DNA of 64,000 bases, taken from NCBI GenBank assembly GCA_963665085.2, contig CAXXXS010000002.1, positions 186,001-250,000 of the forward strand, read 5' to 3'. Below, in pieces: positions 17,990 to 26,830 of the stretch. The stretch is from G963665085 sp963665085 (GTDB taxonomy: Bacteria; Bacteroidota; Bacteroidia; Bacteroidales; JAAAOM01). The position numbers were made by a program, and so were the translations under genes. The notes below the pieces were generated by a model, which made no database searches, was not told the DNA's origin, and was given only the letters and a program-made list of their open reading frames with translations. How positions within the stretch are numbered: the stretch's first letter is position 1; each line of letters begins with the position of its first letter.

Positions 17990-19615
17990 ATGATTAACTG
18001 TTTGAAAAAAAATATAAAATCTTTCTCCATTTATTTGTTTTTTGTTCTATTCACATATTTTTCGTGTGAAAATATATACAGCCAGAATCATCAATTGCGC
18101 TATAATTCAATTGATGTATTAAATTATAAATTCGAATTAACTGTCAATGACAGTTCTGATGTAATATACGGAATAGCAACGGTTAAAATTTCTTTTAAGA
18201 CAGAACTTGATAATTTTTACCTGGATTTAAAAAACACCGATGAAACCGGTTTTGGAATGTCTGTTGATGAAATATTTGAAAGTGACAAAAAAGCTAGCTA
18301 TACCCACCGAAATGACAAGATTGAGTTTTCTATTTCTAAAACCCAAAAGGGCGAGATAAGAGAATACAAGATTAAATATCATGGTATTCCCAAGGATGGT
18401 TTAATCATTTCAAAAAATATATACAACGAACGTGTATTTTTTGGTGATAATTGGCCTAACAGGGCTTTTCATTGGCTCCCAACAGTAGATCACCCCTCTG
18501 ATAAAGCTCTTGTTGAATTTATTGTTAAAGCTCCTAATCATTATCAGGTTGTCTCTAATGGTTCGCTTATTGAAGAGATAAATATGGGGAGTAATATAAT
18601 ATCACACTGGCAGACAAAGGTGCCTTTACCTACTAAATTAATGGTTGTCGGCATCGCTCGTTTTGCCAGGCAGAATCTTGCCAATCCAAATAACATCCCT
18701 GTATCTTCCTGGGTTTATCCTCAATTTCGTGATGAGGGATTTAAAGAATACAGCATCGCTTTAAAACCTTTAGATTATTACACCTCTTACCTTGCTCCTT
18801 TCCCATTTTCGAAGTTGGCAAATGTACAGTCTAAAACTATTTATGGAGGTATGGAAAATGCCAGTTGTATTTTCTATTCGGAAGATACTCTCAAGGATAA
18901 ACAATATTACGAATTGATATTTGCTCACGAGATTGCCCATCAATGGTTTGGTGATGCTGTTTCTGAATTAAACTGGCATCATATCTGGCTTAGCGAAGGT
19001 TTTGCAACATACTTCACTGATTTATATATGGAACATCAATATGGCAGGGACACACTTGTAAAACAATTAGTAAAAGAAAGAAATAAAGCACTAAAATATA
19101 CAAATAAGAAACTAGCTCCGATTATTGATACAACAGTAACCAAATATAAAGATTTACTAAACCCTAATTCCTATGAAAAAGCTGGTTGGTTTTTGCATAT
19201 GCTAAGAAAAGAACTGGGAGACGAAATGTTCTGGGATTGTATTAAGACCTATTATCAAAAATATAAGTATTCCAATGTTTTAACAAAAGATTTCCAGGAA
19301 GTAGTTGAAAATATATCAAAGAAGGATTTTAGTGAATTTTTCAATCAATGGTTGTATCAAAAAGGGCATCCTGTTTTAAAAACAGATACTGAATTCAAAA
19401 ACAAAAAACTAAAAATAACGATTACACAGGTTCAGGAACATTTTACTTTTACATTTCCGTTGGATATAGAAATAGTGTTTGAAGACGGCTCAACAATGTT
19501 TAAGACAATTAACATTCATGATAAGGTAACTTCTTTCACTGTAACAGACCAGCAACAAGTAAAGAATATTATTCTTGACCCCAATACCTGGTTATTTTTT
19601 GAACCTTATTATTAA
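17990..19615 (+). CDS. M1-family zinc aminopeptidase, secreted
   Basis: I start at the ATG at 17990 because it gives a basic then hydrophobic signal sequence (KKNIKSFSIYLFFVLFTYFS); an upstream ATG at 17924 would add 22 polar residues in front. The 541-residue product has the M1 exopeptidase motif YGGMENA and the zinc site HEIAHQWFGD (His313, Glu314, His317) with the third ligand Glu336 in LSEGFATYF. This is an N-terminal M1 domain with a short C-terminal beta segment and no long helical ERAP-type tail. A Cys after the signal core (YFSCEN) could make it a lipoprotein. It probably trims peptides in the periplasm or at the surface. Confidence 0.92.
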   Translation: MINCLKKNIKSFSIYLFFVLFTYFSCENIYSQNHQLRYNSIDVLNYKFELTVNDSSDVIYGIATVKISFKTELDNFYLDLKNTDETGFGMSVDEIFESDKKASYTHRNDKIEFSISKTQKGEIREYKIKYHGIPKDGLIISKNIYNERVFFGDNWPNRAFHWLPTVDHPSDKALVEFIVKAPNHYQVVSNGSLIEEINMGSNIISHWQTKVPLPTKLMVVGIARFARQNLANPNNIPVSSWVYPQFRDEGFKEYSIALKPLDYYTSYLAPFPFSKLANVQSKTIYGGMENASCIFYSEDTLKDKQYYELIFAHEIAHQWFGDAVSELNWHHIWLSEGFATYFTDLYMEHQYGRDTLVKQLVKERNKALKYTNKKLAPIIDTTVTKYKDLLNPNSYEKAGWFLHMLRKELGDEMFWDCIKTYYQKYKYSNVLTKDFQEVVENISKKDFSEFFNQWLYQKGHPVLKTDTEFKNKKLKITITQVQEHFTFTFPLDIEIVFEDGSTMFKTINIHDKVTSFTVTDQQQVKNIILDPNTWLFFEPYY

Positions 19616-19716
19616 TTAAACGAAAAAGATATATTTGCCAAAAAGAAAGACTGTGAGCAATTGCCACACAATACTATATTTATTAGAAACAATACTCAGA
19701 TAAAAAACTATCATAA

Positions 19717-20328
19717 ATGAATAAAGAATCTAAATCCCATTTCTTCAATGATCCTCAAAATATAATCGCTGTAGGTGTCACTATAATAAGTTTATGTGCT
19801 TTAATCGTTTCCGTAATTCAAACACGTGTTTTAAAAGAAGAAAGAGAAGTGTTACACGAGAATGCCCGGGCTTCTGTATGGCCAAGATTAGGATTTGATA
19901 TATCAAGAAGTCATGATCCTGCTGATGAAAGCTTAGTTCACTTCACTCTCAGCCTTTCAAATAGCGGAGTAGGGCCGGCAATAATTACTGATGTAAGAGT
20001 AAGTTATAAGGGTAAGGCTGCAATGAATTGGTGGAAACTATTTGAAATTCAAGAAATTCCGGATTCTATAAGCACTTCTATGTACAGCGCTACTATTAAT
20101 AACGAAGTAATTAAAATTGGAGAGACTGTTAAAATATTGGATTTTGATAATAACCTTCCTTTAGGAAATGCATTTATTAGACGAGTTGCTGATGTAACAA
20201 TTGAGGTATATTATGAATCTATCTATGGAGAGATATGGAAATGTGAATATACACCACTAGTAAAAGAAACCACAGTAAAATTAGAAAATTTTGAAGGTTT
20301 GCCTGAGGAAGAACAATTTACCTATTAG
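19717..20328 (+). CDS. Membrane-anchored protein of unknown function
   Basis: The 203-residue protein has one membrane segment near residues 13-32 (IIAVGVTIISLCALIVSVIQ), followed by a charged helix (TRVLKEEREVLHENARASVW) and then a soluble beta-rich domain with SLSNSGVGPAIITDVRVSYKG. The last segment resembles immunoglobulin-like domains found in short membrane-anchored proteins of many bacteria. I cannot name the family. It stands between the M1 peptidase and two other unrecognised envelope genes on the same strand. Confidence 0.75.
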   Translation: MNKESKSHFFNDPQNIIAVGVTIISLCALIVSVIQTRVLKEEREVLHENARASVWPRLGFDISRSHDPADESLVHFTLSLSNSGVGPAIITDVRVSYKGKAAMNWWKLFEIQEIPDSISTSMYSATINNEVIKIGETVKILDFDNNLPLGNAFIRRVADVTIEVYYESIYGEIWKCEYTPLVKETTVKLENFEGLPEEEQFTY

Positions 20329-20518
20329 GATAATCAGTGAAATTCATCCGTTTAGGAAACGAATTAAAAAAACAACCTTATAAAAATCTCAAGACAATTA
20401 AATTACTTTGCCACTTAAACGTAATTTTCAACTTCCTGTTATACGGTAAGCAACCTTTATCCTATAAATCACATCATGATATAGAAATATATAAATAGAA
20501 AAAACTTTTAAATCTATC

Positions 20519-21166
20519 ATGAAGAAAGAAAAGAAGAGAAAAAAATCAACCCTTATTCCTAAAGTTTTCATCTTACTTAGCTTAGGTTTTGGGATTAACC
20601 TTTTTTTTAGTTGCAGGCCCTATCACCGGGATCCAATAGAAATGAACTACAACACAATAAGTGTTTTGGGTATTGATAATAGCGAAAGGTTTCTGGATTA
20701 TTATAACACAACAGACACTGTTTATTCTGAAGCAGTAGCTCTAAAACTCACGTTATCTGATTCATTAATATATTATGCTGCATCTTCTTTCCCAAAAGTA
20801 AAGCAAATGTTTACTTTTCAGACTTTACAAGCTGACGAGATTGCCCCCAGCTACATTCCTAAAAATAAAGTTGTAGATATTCAAATAAATACACTGCTTG
20901 ATATTAATGAGTCTTTAAAGGCTGGTGATGATATATCGGAACATATGTTATATACTACAGGAGAAAACTTTGATTTGTACTACAATTCAGATAAAGGAAT
21001 ATCATGTTTAAATGGCATACAATCATACTACGAAGAAAGTTTTATAATACTTGTGCTAAATACATCTATAGAAAACACCAAGGCACAGTTTGAAGTTAAG
21101 GTTACGTTAGATAACGGAAATGAACTTGTAGATACAACCAATTTATTTACAATAATCAATTCATAG
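20519..21166 (+). CDS. Putative lipoprotein of unknown function
   Basis: The 215-residue protein has a strongly basic start (KKEKKRKKS), a hydrophobic core and a Cys in LFFSCRPYHRD, which fits a lipoprotein signal although the core is preceded by an unusually long charged stretch. The mature part is acidic and beta-rich with no family motif I recognise. Only 3 bases separate its stop from the next gene, so the two are almost certainly co-transcribed and may form a lipoprotein-barrel pair. Confidence 0.75.
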   Translation: MKKEKKRKKSTLIPKVFILLSLGFGINLFFSCRPYHRDPIEMNYNTISVLGIDNSERFLDYYNTTDTVYSEAVALKLTLSDSLIYYAASSFPKVKQMFTFQTLQADEIAPSYIPKNKVVDIQINTLLDINESLKAGDDISEHMLYTTGENFDLYYNSDKGISCLNGIQSYYEESFIILVLNTSIENTKAQFEVKVTLDNGNELVDTTNLFTIINS

Positions 21167-21169
21167 ACC

Positions 21170-22018
21170 ATGAGATTTACTTTTTTTATATTATTAAGCT
21201 TGATTGGTTCAAGTTTATTTGCTCAAAATCAAGTATTAAAAAATCAAGAGTTTTCTTTATCACTTGGAATTGGAGAACTCGACATCGAAAAATTTGCTCC
21301 CAACAAGAATCTGGACTTCATTAATTATATTGATTACGATCCCGATTACACCGACTATATTGTATTAAAACTGGGATATAAATTCGATTTCCTTTCAAAG
21401 ATGTCTGCCGATATTAATCTTATAATGTTGGATGATATTATACCCGACAATTATGATATTTCAGCACATTATTTTATAAAACCCTGGATAGGAATTGGTA
21501 TCGGCTCAATGCTAAACAAAAACTGGATTACATATTTTGAAGAATACCATACACAAACTTTACCTGATTATTACATGATGGATGAAAATGTACGGCAATT
21601 TACAACCTATGATTTAGGTTTCTATCTATCTCCGGCACTTAAGCCAATTGACAATGATATTTTTAAACTCCAAATAAAATGTGATTTGGGTATGTCTTCT
21701 TTTAGAAAGGAAGAGGCAACATTTCTTCACAAAAAGAAATTATCCAATGAACGGTTACAATATCATTATGAGACCATAAGAGATTTCCAACCTTATATTC
21801 AACCCAAAATTGATATCCGTTTAAAAGCATTTCATATTAAAGAAGCTTCTTTTGGCTTTTTGCTAAATTCAAATTATTTCTTATCAGATAGAAGCATAAA
21901 TTACTACCGCACCATTCAAACATGGACTTCAGATAACGAAATAAAAGAACAAATAGAACCTGCGAAACATAAATATTCCCGGTTTGAATTAAATATGGGT
22001 ATGTTTTTAAAATGGTAG
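21170..22018 (+). CDS. Putative outer-membrane beta-barrel protein of unknown function
   Basis: The 282-residue protein has a signal peptide ending SLFAQNQ. Alternating hydrophobic strands (YIVLKLGYKFDF, WIGIGIGSML, FGFLLNSNYFL) follow, and the protein ends FELNMGMFLKW with a terminal aromatic residue, as in small outer-membrane barrels. No specific family is recognised. It follows the putative lipoprotein gene at 3 bases. The large palindrome at 22092-22490 begins soon after its stop. Confidence 0.75.
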   Translation: MRFTFFILLSLIGSSLFAQNQVLKNQEFSLSLGIGELDIEKFAPNKNLDFINYIDYDPDYTDYIVLKLGYKFDFLSKMSADINLIMLDDIIPDNYDISAHYFIKPWIGIGIGSMLNKNWITYFEEYHTQTLPDYYMMDENVRQFTTYDLGFYLSPALKPIDNDIFKLQIKCDLGMSSFRKEEATFLHKKKLSNERLQYHYETIRDFQPYIQPKIDIRLKAFHIKEASFGFLLNSNYFLSDRSINYYRTIQTWTSDNEIKEQIEPAKHKYSRFELNMGMFLKW

Positions 22019-22091
22019 TATTTATCGTTATTGTTTATGAAATAATAAATTTATTAAAAATGAATGTAATAATATAAAATCTTTAGAAATG

Positions 22092-22490
22092 ACCTCCTAA
22101 TTCCTCCTAACAGGCTACTCTTTATACATATCTTTTTATATATTATGGGATATGATACCATTTTGATGATATAACAATTTTTAATTTTTATTATTCTTCA
22201 TGTCCTGTAGGGACTATCTAGTAATAGACAGGCACTTTAGTGCCTGCGAAAAGCATCCGCATATTATCCCTTCAGGCCGTAGGCCTAGAATGAATCATAG
22301 TGCATGGTATCATTCTATCCCTAACGGGATGAGCGGAAAGTTTGCATTTTGTAGCAGGCATTGAAATGCCTGTCTATTACAATTCTGTCCTTACAGGACG
22401 AAAAAAATCTAAAATTAAACGTACGATTTTGGCTCTTTAGGGGCTTAACTTATGTATAAAGAGTAGCCTAACAGGAGGACTTAAAGAAGG
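22092..22490. repeat. Compound nested palindrome with six mini-hairpins
   Basis: Outer arms 22112-22129 and 22452-22469 are a perfect 18-base inverted repeat (AGGCTACTCTTTATACAT), extended by TCCTCC/GGAGGA. Inside are six short hairpins at 22202-22214, 22229-22246, 22274-22286, 22317-22330, 22355-22372 and 22387-22399. Hairpins 1 and 6 (GTCCTGTAGGGAC, GTCCTTACAGGAC) and 2 and 5 (CAGGCAC and CAGGCAT stems) pair with each other across the centre: the 26 bases around hairpin 2 match the complement of those around hairpin 5 at 23 positions. The layout resembles BIME-type clusters of REP elements. No ORF crosses it. Confidence 0.85.
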
Positions 22491-22534
22491 GCTACGAAAT
22501 AAATTAACCCAAATTGTAACATTGAAAGTAGTAC

Positions 22535-22586
22535 AAGTCCCCCTTTGTCTTCGACGAGCTCGGTTCAGGGGGATTTAGGGGGTCTC
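22535..22586. repeat. Dispersed hairpin repeat, C/G-rich form
   Basis: AAGTCCCCC, then CTTCGACGAGCTCGG, then GGGGGATTTAGGGGGTCTC. It has the same architecture as the copies at 12674 and 17622, but with CCCCC/GGGGG arms and a longer loop that is itself palindromic (CGAGCTCG). It lies between the compound palindrome and the DUF3667 gene. Confidence 0.65.
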
Positions 22587-22704
22587 TTAAAAAAGACAAG
22601 TTACAAACATTAATAATGCAGAATAATTTTAAATTTTAAACAGTCTCTTAACAATTTTTATATCAAATTAGATTAGTTTTAGGCAATTTTGTAACCCTAT
22701 TCAA

Positions 22705-23418
22705 ATGAAAGAACCTATAATCAGCAACGAAACAGACAATAAAGAAGAACGACTCTGCAAAAACTGCGGTACAAAATTTTTGGGTAAATACTGTCCGGAA
22801 TGTGGCCAGTCTATTAAAGAATTCGAGCGTCCTTTCCAATTCCTGATTATTGATTTTATGGGTAACATGTTTGCTTTTGATACCCGGTTTTGGAAGACTT
22901 TAGTTGCTGTACTTTTTAAGCCCGGAAAACTAGCGCTGGATTATGTAAAAGGCCATCGGGTAAAATACATGCCCCCCTTCCGGTTTTATGTGTTTGTTAG
23001 TTTTATATTCTTTTTCCTGCTTAACATCTTTACAGCCCGGAATCCAGCTTTTGGAAACCTGGAAATCAAGCCCCAGGCAACTACTGATACAATTTCAGTA
23101 GTTGACAGTACAGCTTTGGCTGAAAACAAACAAATTGAATCAACTGAAACAAAATATAATTCCGATAATGTAGCATTATATAATGATCATCCCGAAATGT
23201 TTTTTGAGAAACTCTGGAAATATATTTCATGGGTTATGTTTTTATTAATGCCTTTTTATGGATTCTTATTATGGTTGTTTTACAGAAAGGTTTATAAGTA
23301 CTACATAACGCATTTTATAATGGCAATTAATCAACATGCCTTTATATTTGTTGTTCTTACAATAATGCTCCTTTTGTCTTTGTTTTTGCATGATTTTTCA
23401 AAGCCATTCGTTAATTAG
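22705..23418 (+). pseudogene. DUF3667 membrane protein, 5' part (gene split by ISNCY element)
   Basis: The frame gives 237 residues. A zinc ribbon (CKNCGTKF and CPECGQS) is followed by RPFQFLIIDFMGNMFAFDTR, KPGKLALDYVKGHRVKYMPP and membrane helices, the DUF3667 layout. The frame ends within a helix (LLLSLFLHDFSKPFVN), about 80 residues short of the usual length. The missing end is found at 25227-25472 on the same strand beyond the transposase, so the gene was interrupted by insertion. The last few residues and the stop are probably contributed by the element. The function of DUF3667 is not known. Confidence 0.88.
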
Positions 23419-25226
23419 TGCCGGCAAGAAAAGTAGCTTTTTTTGAGATTGTCGCCTAAAAAATCCCAAATTGGGAATTTATTTTGATAGCTTCTTTCAC
23501 ACAAAATATTCTTCAGTATCAAAAAATATAGATTTATTGTGAAAAATGTTAGCTACCAACCGGAAAAGGCATATTTTTGCTCGTAAGAGCGCATAAGTAT
23601 CCTGTTAAATGCAGATTAATAGATGTTTATGCGGTTTTATTAAGCAGCTTGCTTGACTTGGGCATCTTCAATTTTCTGTCGTTGTTGGGAAATTATGTGC
23701 TCCCCAATTTTTTTCAGATTGAAGGAACAAACGGCTAAGCCAATGTACCTTTTAAAATGCCCATAGCCCTTGTCGGGACAGCGATCTAAGCCTCTGTGCT
23801 CCAGTTCGTTAATATTTGATTCAACTGCGCTGTGTTTATTTCGGTTACGAATAAATTTAGGTTGGTGTTCTTGTTCGTATTCTTGTTTGTTACATTTTCC
23901 TTTTTTAGGAAGAACCAGTGTTTCAACACTCTCTGATAATAGGTTTTTATTTGTTTTGTTCCAAAAACCTTTGTCGAAGCTCCAGCTTTTTACCTGGTAA
24001 CTAGTTAATATGCGTTCCGCCAACCCAGAAACTATTTCTGAGTCAGATTCGTGATCCATAATATGGTAATCGACAATTAAGTTAAACTGGTCAGTAGTAA
24101 TGGCAACTTTCTTACCCAATTCAACATTAGGGCGCATTTTCCCTTTGGTAACCCATTCGGTATACTGCTCGAAGATGGAGAACATCTTTTCTTCATGTGG
24201 GATTTCTTCCCCTTTTATTATTCGTCTCTCAACCAAGCTTATGTGTTTTTGCAGTAACTCCATAAACCGTTCAAGCTCCATAAATATTATAGTATCGATT
24301 ATATCGGCCTGGGGGAAGTTCCCCTTCTCTTTTTCAATTTTTGCATACAGGGCTTTAGCTTTAGCAAGGTAATTTTTTGCGCACTCCTTAATACGATCAG
24401 TTTTTCCTTTGCCTCCGGATGCACTGGCCCTTCCTAACGCCCGCATTTTATTTTTTAAGTCGCTGCGCCAGTTTTTTATTTTTCGCCATCCCGGTAGGTT
24501 GTGCTTATCCTGTAACTTGGTAACCATGTCGATACTTTTCCTGGCGCTGTCCCACAGTAGATTATAGTCGGTTGGGAAATGAACATTGCTCTCTACAACA
24601 AAACTATCAGTTTTTAAGCACAATGCTGCCACCTCTTTTTTTTTAAACACTTCGTGTCCAAATTCTACGATAATAGTATTAAGCTCTTGTACTGTTTCAT
24701 TGGTCAAAAGCCCAACATTATCAATAATGCTCTGGTAACCAAACTCTTGTTTCCCTGCGCCAAACTCGCTTTCAACACCTAGAATCTGACGTACCATACT
24801 GTCATAATTTGCAATATGATGCAGGTCATCATAGCTAATATTTTGACAAAGACGGACTTGTGAAAGGACAAATATTTGCCAAAGGTTCATTCCAGGACGC
24901 CCCATGTTATTGTTGCTTGAAAGTATTTTATCCTCAAGCACCTGAAACACTCTTTCGTTCCATTTTGGACTGATAAATATTTCTTTTAGCGCTGCACATA
25001 AACCTGGTAATGCCCCACTGCGTTTTTTTGTTGGAATTATTGTGTCCTGAATTAATAGTCGCCCAATGGTAATTTCTTGCTCGAATCTTTTTCTCATATT
25101 CTAACCTGTTTGAAAAGTAGCCTCGAAATACTCGAATCTAAATTAATTAATAAGTTGAATATCTGTATTTTAATTAAATTAAGCAACTAAAACCCCGTAA
25201 AGATTTAACTTAGTTATCAACAATAA
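23412..25226. mobile_element. ISNCY-family insertion sequence interrupting a DUF3667 gene
   Basis: The ends are approximate. They are set by where the DUF3667 reading frame stops (about 23405-23418) and resumes (about 25227). The element holds one transposase gene on the minus strand. I could not identify convincing terminal inverted repeats or a target duplication. A hairpin with TCCCAA/TTGGGA arms lies at 23464-23476, downstream of the transposase stop, and may act as its terminator. Confidence 0.75.
23640..25097 (-). CDS. ISNCY-family transposase
   Basis: The 485-residue protein starts MRKRFEQEITIGRLLIQDTI, with NNMGRPGMNLWQIFVLSQVR and YDDLHHIANYDSMVRQILGV, wording typical of ISNCY transposases. 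DDE-type catalytic segments include LKTDSFVVESNVHFPTDYNL, WSFDKGFWN and a late acidic residue in HSAVESNINELEHRGLDRCP. The length is normal and the frame unbroken, so the enzyme may be active. The gene is antisense to the DUF3667 gene that it interrupts. Confidence 0.93.
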   Translation of the reverse strand: MRKRFEQEITIGRLLIQDTIIPTKKRSGALPGLCAALKEIFISPKWNERVFQVLEDKILSSNNNMGRPGMNLWQIFVLSQVRLCQNISYDDLHHIANYDSMVRQILGVESEFGAGKQEFGYQSIIDNVGLLTNETVQELNTIIVEFGHEVFKKKEVAALCLKTDSFVVESNVHFPTDYNLLWDSARKSIDMVTKLQDKHNLPGWRKIKNWRSDLKNKMRALGRASASGGKGKTDRIKECAKNYLAKAKALYAKIEKEKGNFPQADIIDTIIFMELERFMELLQKHISLVERRIIKGEEIPHEEKMFSIFEQYTEWVTKGKMRPNVELGKKVAITTDQFNLIVDYHIMDHESDSEIVSGLAERILTSYQVKSWSFDKGFWNKTNKNLLSESVETLVLPKKGKCNKQEYEQEHQPKFIRNRNKHSAVESNINELEHRGLDRCPDKGYGHFKRYIGLAVCSFNLKKIGEHIISQQRQKIEDAQVKQAA

Positions 25227-25472
25227 CACATTGAATATCAAACAACTTCAGATTTCTGGGCAGGAACTAATTATTTCCTTCTTCTGATACCCATATATTT
25301 AACCATCGGACAAAGAAAACTATACAAACAAAAGACGTATAAAATAATATTCAAATCAATTGGAATATTGATGATCTATTTTCTTGTCACCTCCGTAATT
25401 TCAATTATTATGATTTTTGTACTTCTTACAATAACCGGGCTAGGTGAGGGAACATCGATAAATGTTTTTTAA
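25227..25472 (+). pseudogene. DUF3667 membrane protein, 3' part (after ISNCY insertion)
   Basis: Reading the plus strand from 25227 to the TAA at 25470-25472 gives about 81 residues. They include FWAGTNYFLLLIPIYLTIGQ, RKLYKQKTYK, then a helix ILMIYFLVTSVISIIMIFVL and a short tail. This is the pattern of the last two membrane helices and the basic loop (Q-R-K-x-Y) of DUF3667 proteins, exactly what the 5' part lacks. There is no start codon of its own, and an in-frame TAA sits at 25224-25226. It is a disrupted remnant. Confidence 0.82.
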
Positions 25473-25661
25473 AAAGTTAAGAAACACATTGGTAAAATAC
25501 TCCTTAATATAATTCCACTGATGCCATTTTGTGGTGTGTTTAATTTTCGAATGTTGATTTTTGATTTTTGAAGTATAGCTTGGTTACTAGCATTCAAACA
25601 AAATATTCACTTTTTACTTATCACTCTTTATTTATCTACATATCCCTTCTCTGGCTAGAAC

Positions 25662-25955
25662 TTAAAGTTTAAGCTGTTCGCTATCCTGATAATTGTTCCA
25701 GAAATTCAGTAAAATCAAATTATTATCTTTATCTATCTCATAAAACAGCGAGATTTGTTTGACTATAACACATTTTCTAACATTGCCACTTTCTGTTAAC
25801 GGATATTCTATTGTTTCTTTTTTTAGTTCTAACAATACCGACTCTACCTTTTCAATAAATCTAAGAGCTTCTTTCTCCGACCACCTTTTTAAGACATAAT
25901 TAATGTTTTGTTCAAATTCAAAGCTGGCCGTTTCTGTCCAAATCTCATTTCTCAT
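25662..25955 (-). CDS. ParE/RelE-superfamily toxin
   Basis: The 97-residue protein starts MRNEIWTETASFEFEQNINY, then RWSEKEALRFIEKVESVLLE, and later VIVKQISLFYEIDKDNNLILLNFW, the common Bacteroidota ParE-like pattern. The upstream gene is its antitoxin and overlaps it by 4 bases. Paired and full length, so possibly functional. Whether it targets gyrase or ribosome-bound mRNA cannot be told from sequence. Confidence 0.85.
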   Translation of the reverse strand: MRNEIWTETASFEFEQNINYVLKRWSEKEALRFIEKVESVLLELKKETIEYPLTESGNVRKCVIVKQISLFYEIDKDNNLILLNFWNNYQDSEQLKL

Positions 25956-26194
25956 TTAATAAGGTTTGGATATTTCTTGCGCAGTCTATCTCTAACCTGT
26001 TCGCCTGATAACACCCGTCCCTTTCTGACATCTTCCAATCCTCGGTCTATTGCTGCTTTTTCTTCATTGGATAGAGGAATACGCTTTTGGGATATTTCAT
26101 CCCGGAGTGTATTGTATAATTTTTCAATGATAGATTCATCTTCTAATTTCAGGTATTGCTCTATAAATTGAAGTTTTATTGCCCGAATATCCAT
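25952..26194 (-). CDS. Antitoxin of the ParE/RelE-type pair
   Basis: The 80-residue protein contains MDIRAIKLQFIEQYLKLEDE, then ISQKRIPLSNEEKAAIDRGL and EDVRKGRVLSGEQVRDRLRK. It belongs to a Bacteroidota antitoxin group recognised by the AIDRGLED segment. No clear DNA-binding domain is seen. Located directly upstream of the toxin with a 4-base overlap, as expected of an antitoxin-first operon. Confidence 0.8.
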   Translation of the reverse strand: MDIRAIKLQFIEQYLKLEDESIIEKLYNTLRDEISQKRIPLSNEEKAAIDRGLEDVRKGRVLSGEQVRDRLRKKYPNLIK

Positions 26195-26359
26195 CTTTTT
26201 AGTTTTTGTTTCAACAAAGTTAACGATAAAATTGCTTATATAGTTTTAATCTAAAGGATAGAATATTGACATTGTTTTTTGTTGCAATGCCAGTGGACAA
26301 CCGCCCAATGATTCCTTTTTGAGCAAAGGTAAATTTATGTGTGATTTTAACTACTGTCA

Positions 26360-26830
26360 ATCTTTGATTTTTGGTATCAGATTTTTGATTGACGATTTTC
26401 GAAGTTTAGCTTGTTTACTTATCACTTCTTCAACTCCGGTTTCCCGTCTCCCCTTTCCAGATTCCGTCTTTCGATATCAGATTTTCGATTAGCGATTTTC
26501 GAATTAAGGCCTAGTTACTGTTTTTTAACGATTTATTTACTTTTTACTTATTCACTATTCACTTATCACTTATGAACTTATTACTTCTTCAACTCAGGTC
26601 TCCCGTCTCCGTATTTCGTTTTCCGCCTTTGATTTCAGATTTTCGATTGATGATTTTTGATTTTAGAAGTATAGCTTGGTTACTTTTTTTAATGATTGAT
26701 TTATTTACTTACTTTTTACCTATCACTTATTCACTATTCACTTATCACTTCTTCAACTCCAGTTTCCCGTCTCCGGTTTTCGGCTTCCGTCTTTCAGTTT
26801 CAGATTTTATATTTTCTTGTGTATGCATTG
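26360..26830. repeat. Tandem array of ~160-bp Bacteroidota-type intergenic repeats
   Basis: Three units share the anchor ACTTCTTCAACTC plus a CCCGTCTCC tail, at about 26424, 26583 and 26747, a spacing near 160 bases. Each unit also contains TCAGATTTTCGATT and an AGCTTGGTTAC-like segment plus TTATTCACTATTCACTTATC. Partial relatives lie at 25545-25640, 27667-27805 and 41405-41450. The last unit overlaps the 3' end of the WecG-type gene and encodes its C-terminal residues. Confidence 0.75.

Noticed and set aside
23428..25121. Ten-base direct repeat GAAAAGTAGC at 23428-23437 and 25112-25121 as a target duplication of the ISNCY element
   Set aside because: The DUF3667 frame is interrupted before 23418 and resumes only after 25226, so both copies lie inside the element; a chance match in AT-rich DNA or an internal repeat is more likely.
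26360..26830. CRISPR array
   Set aside because: Units are about 160 bases with no short identical repeats or unique spacers, and no cas genes lie nearby.
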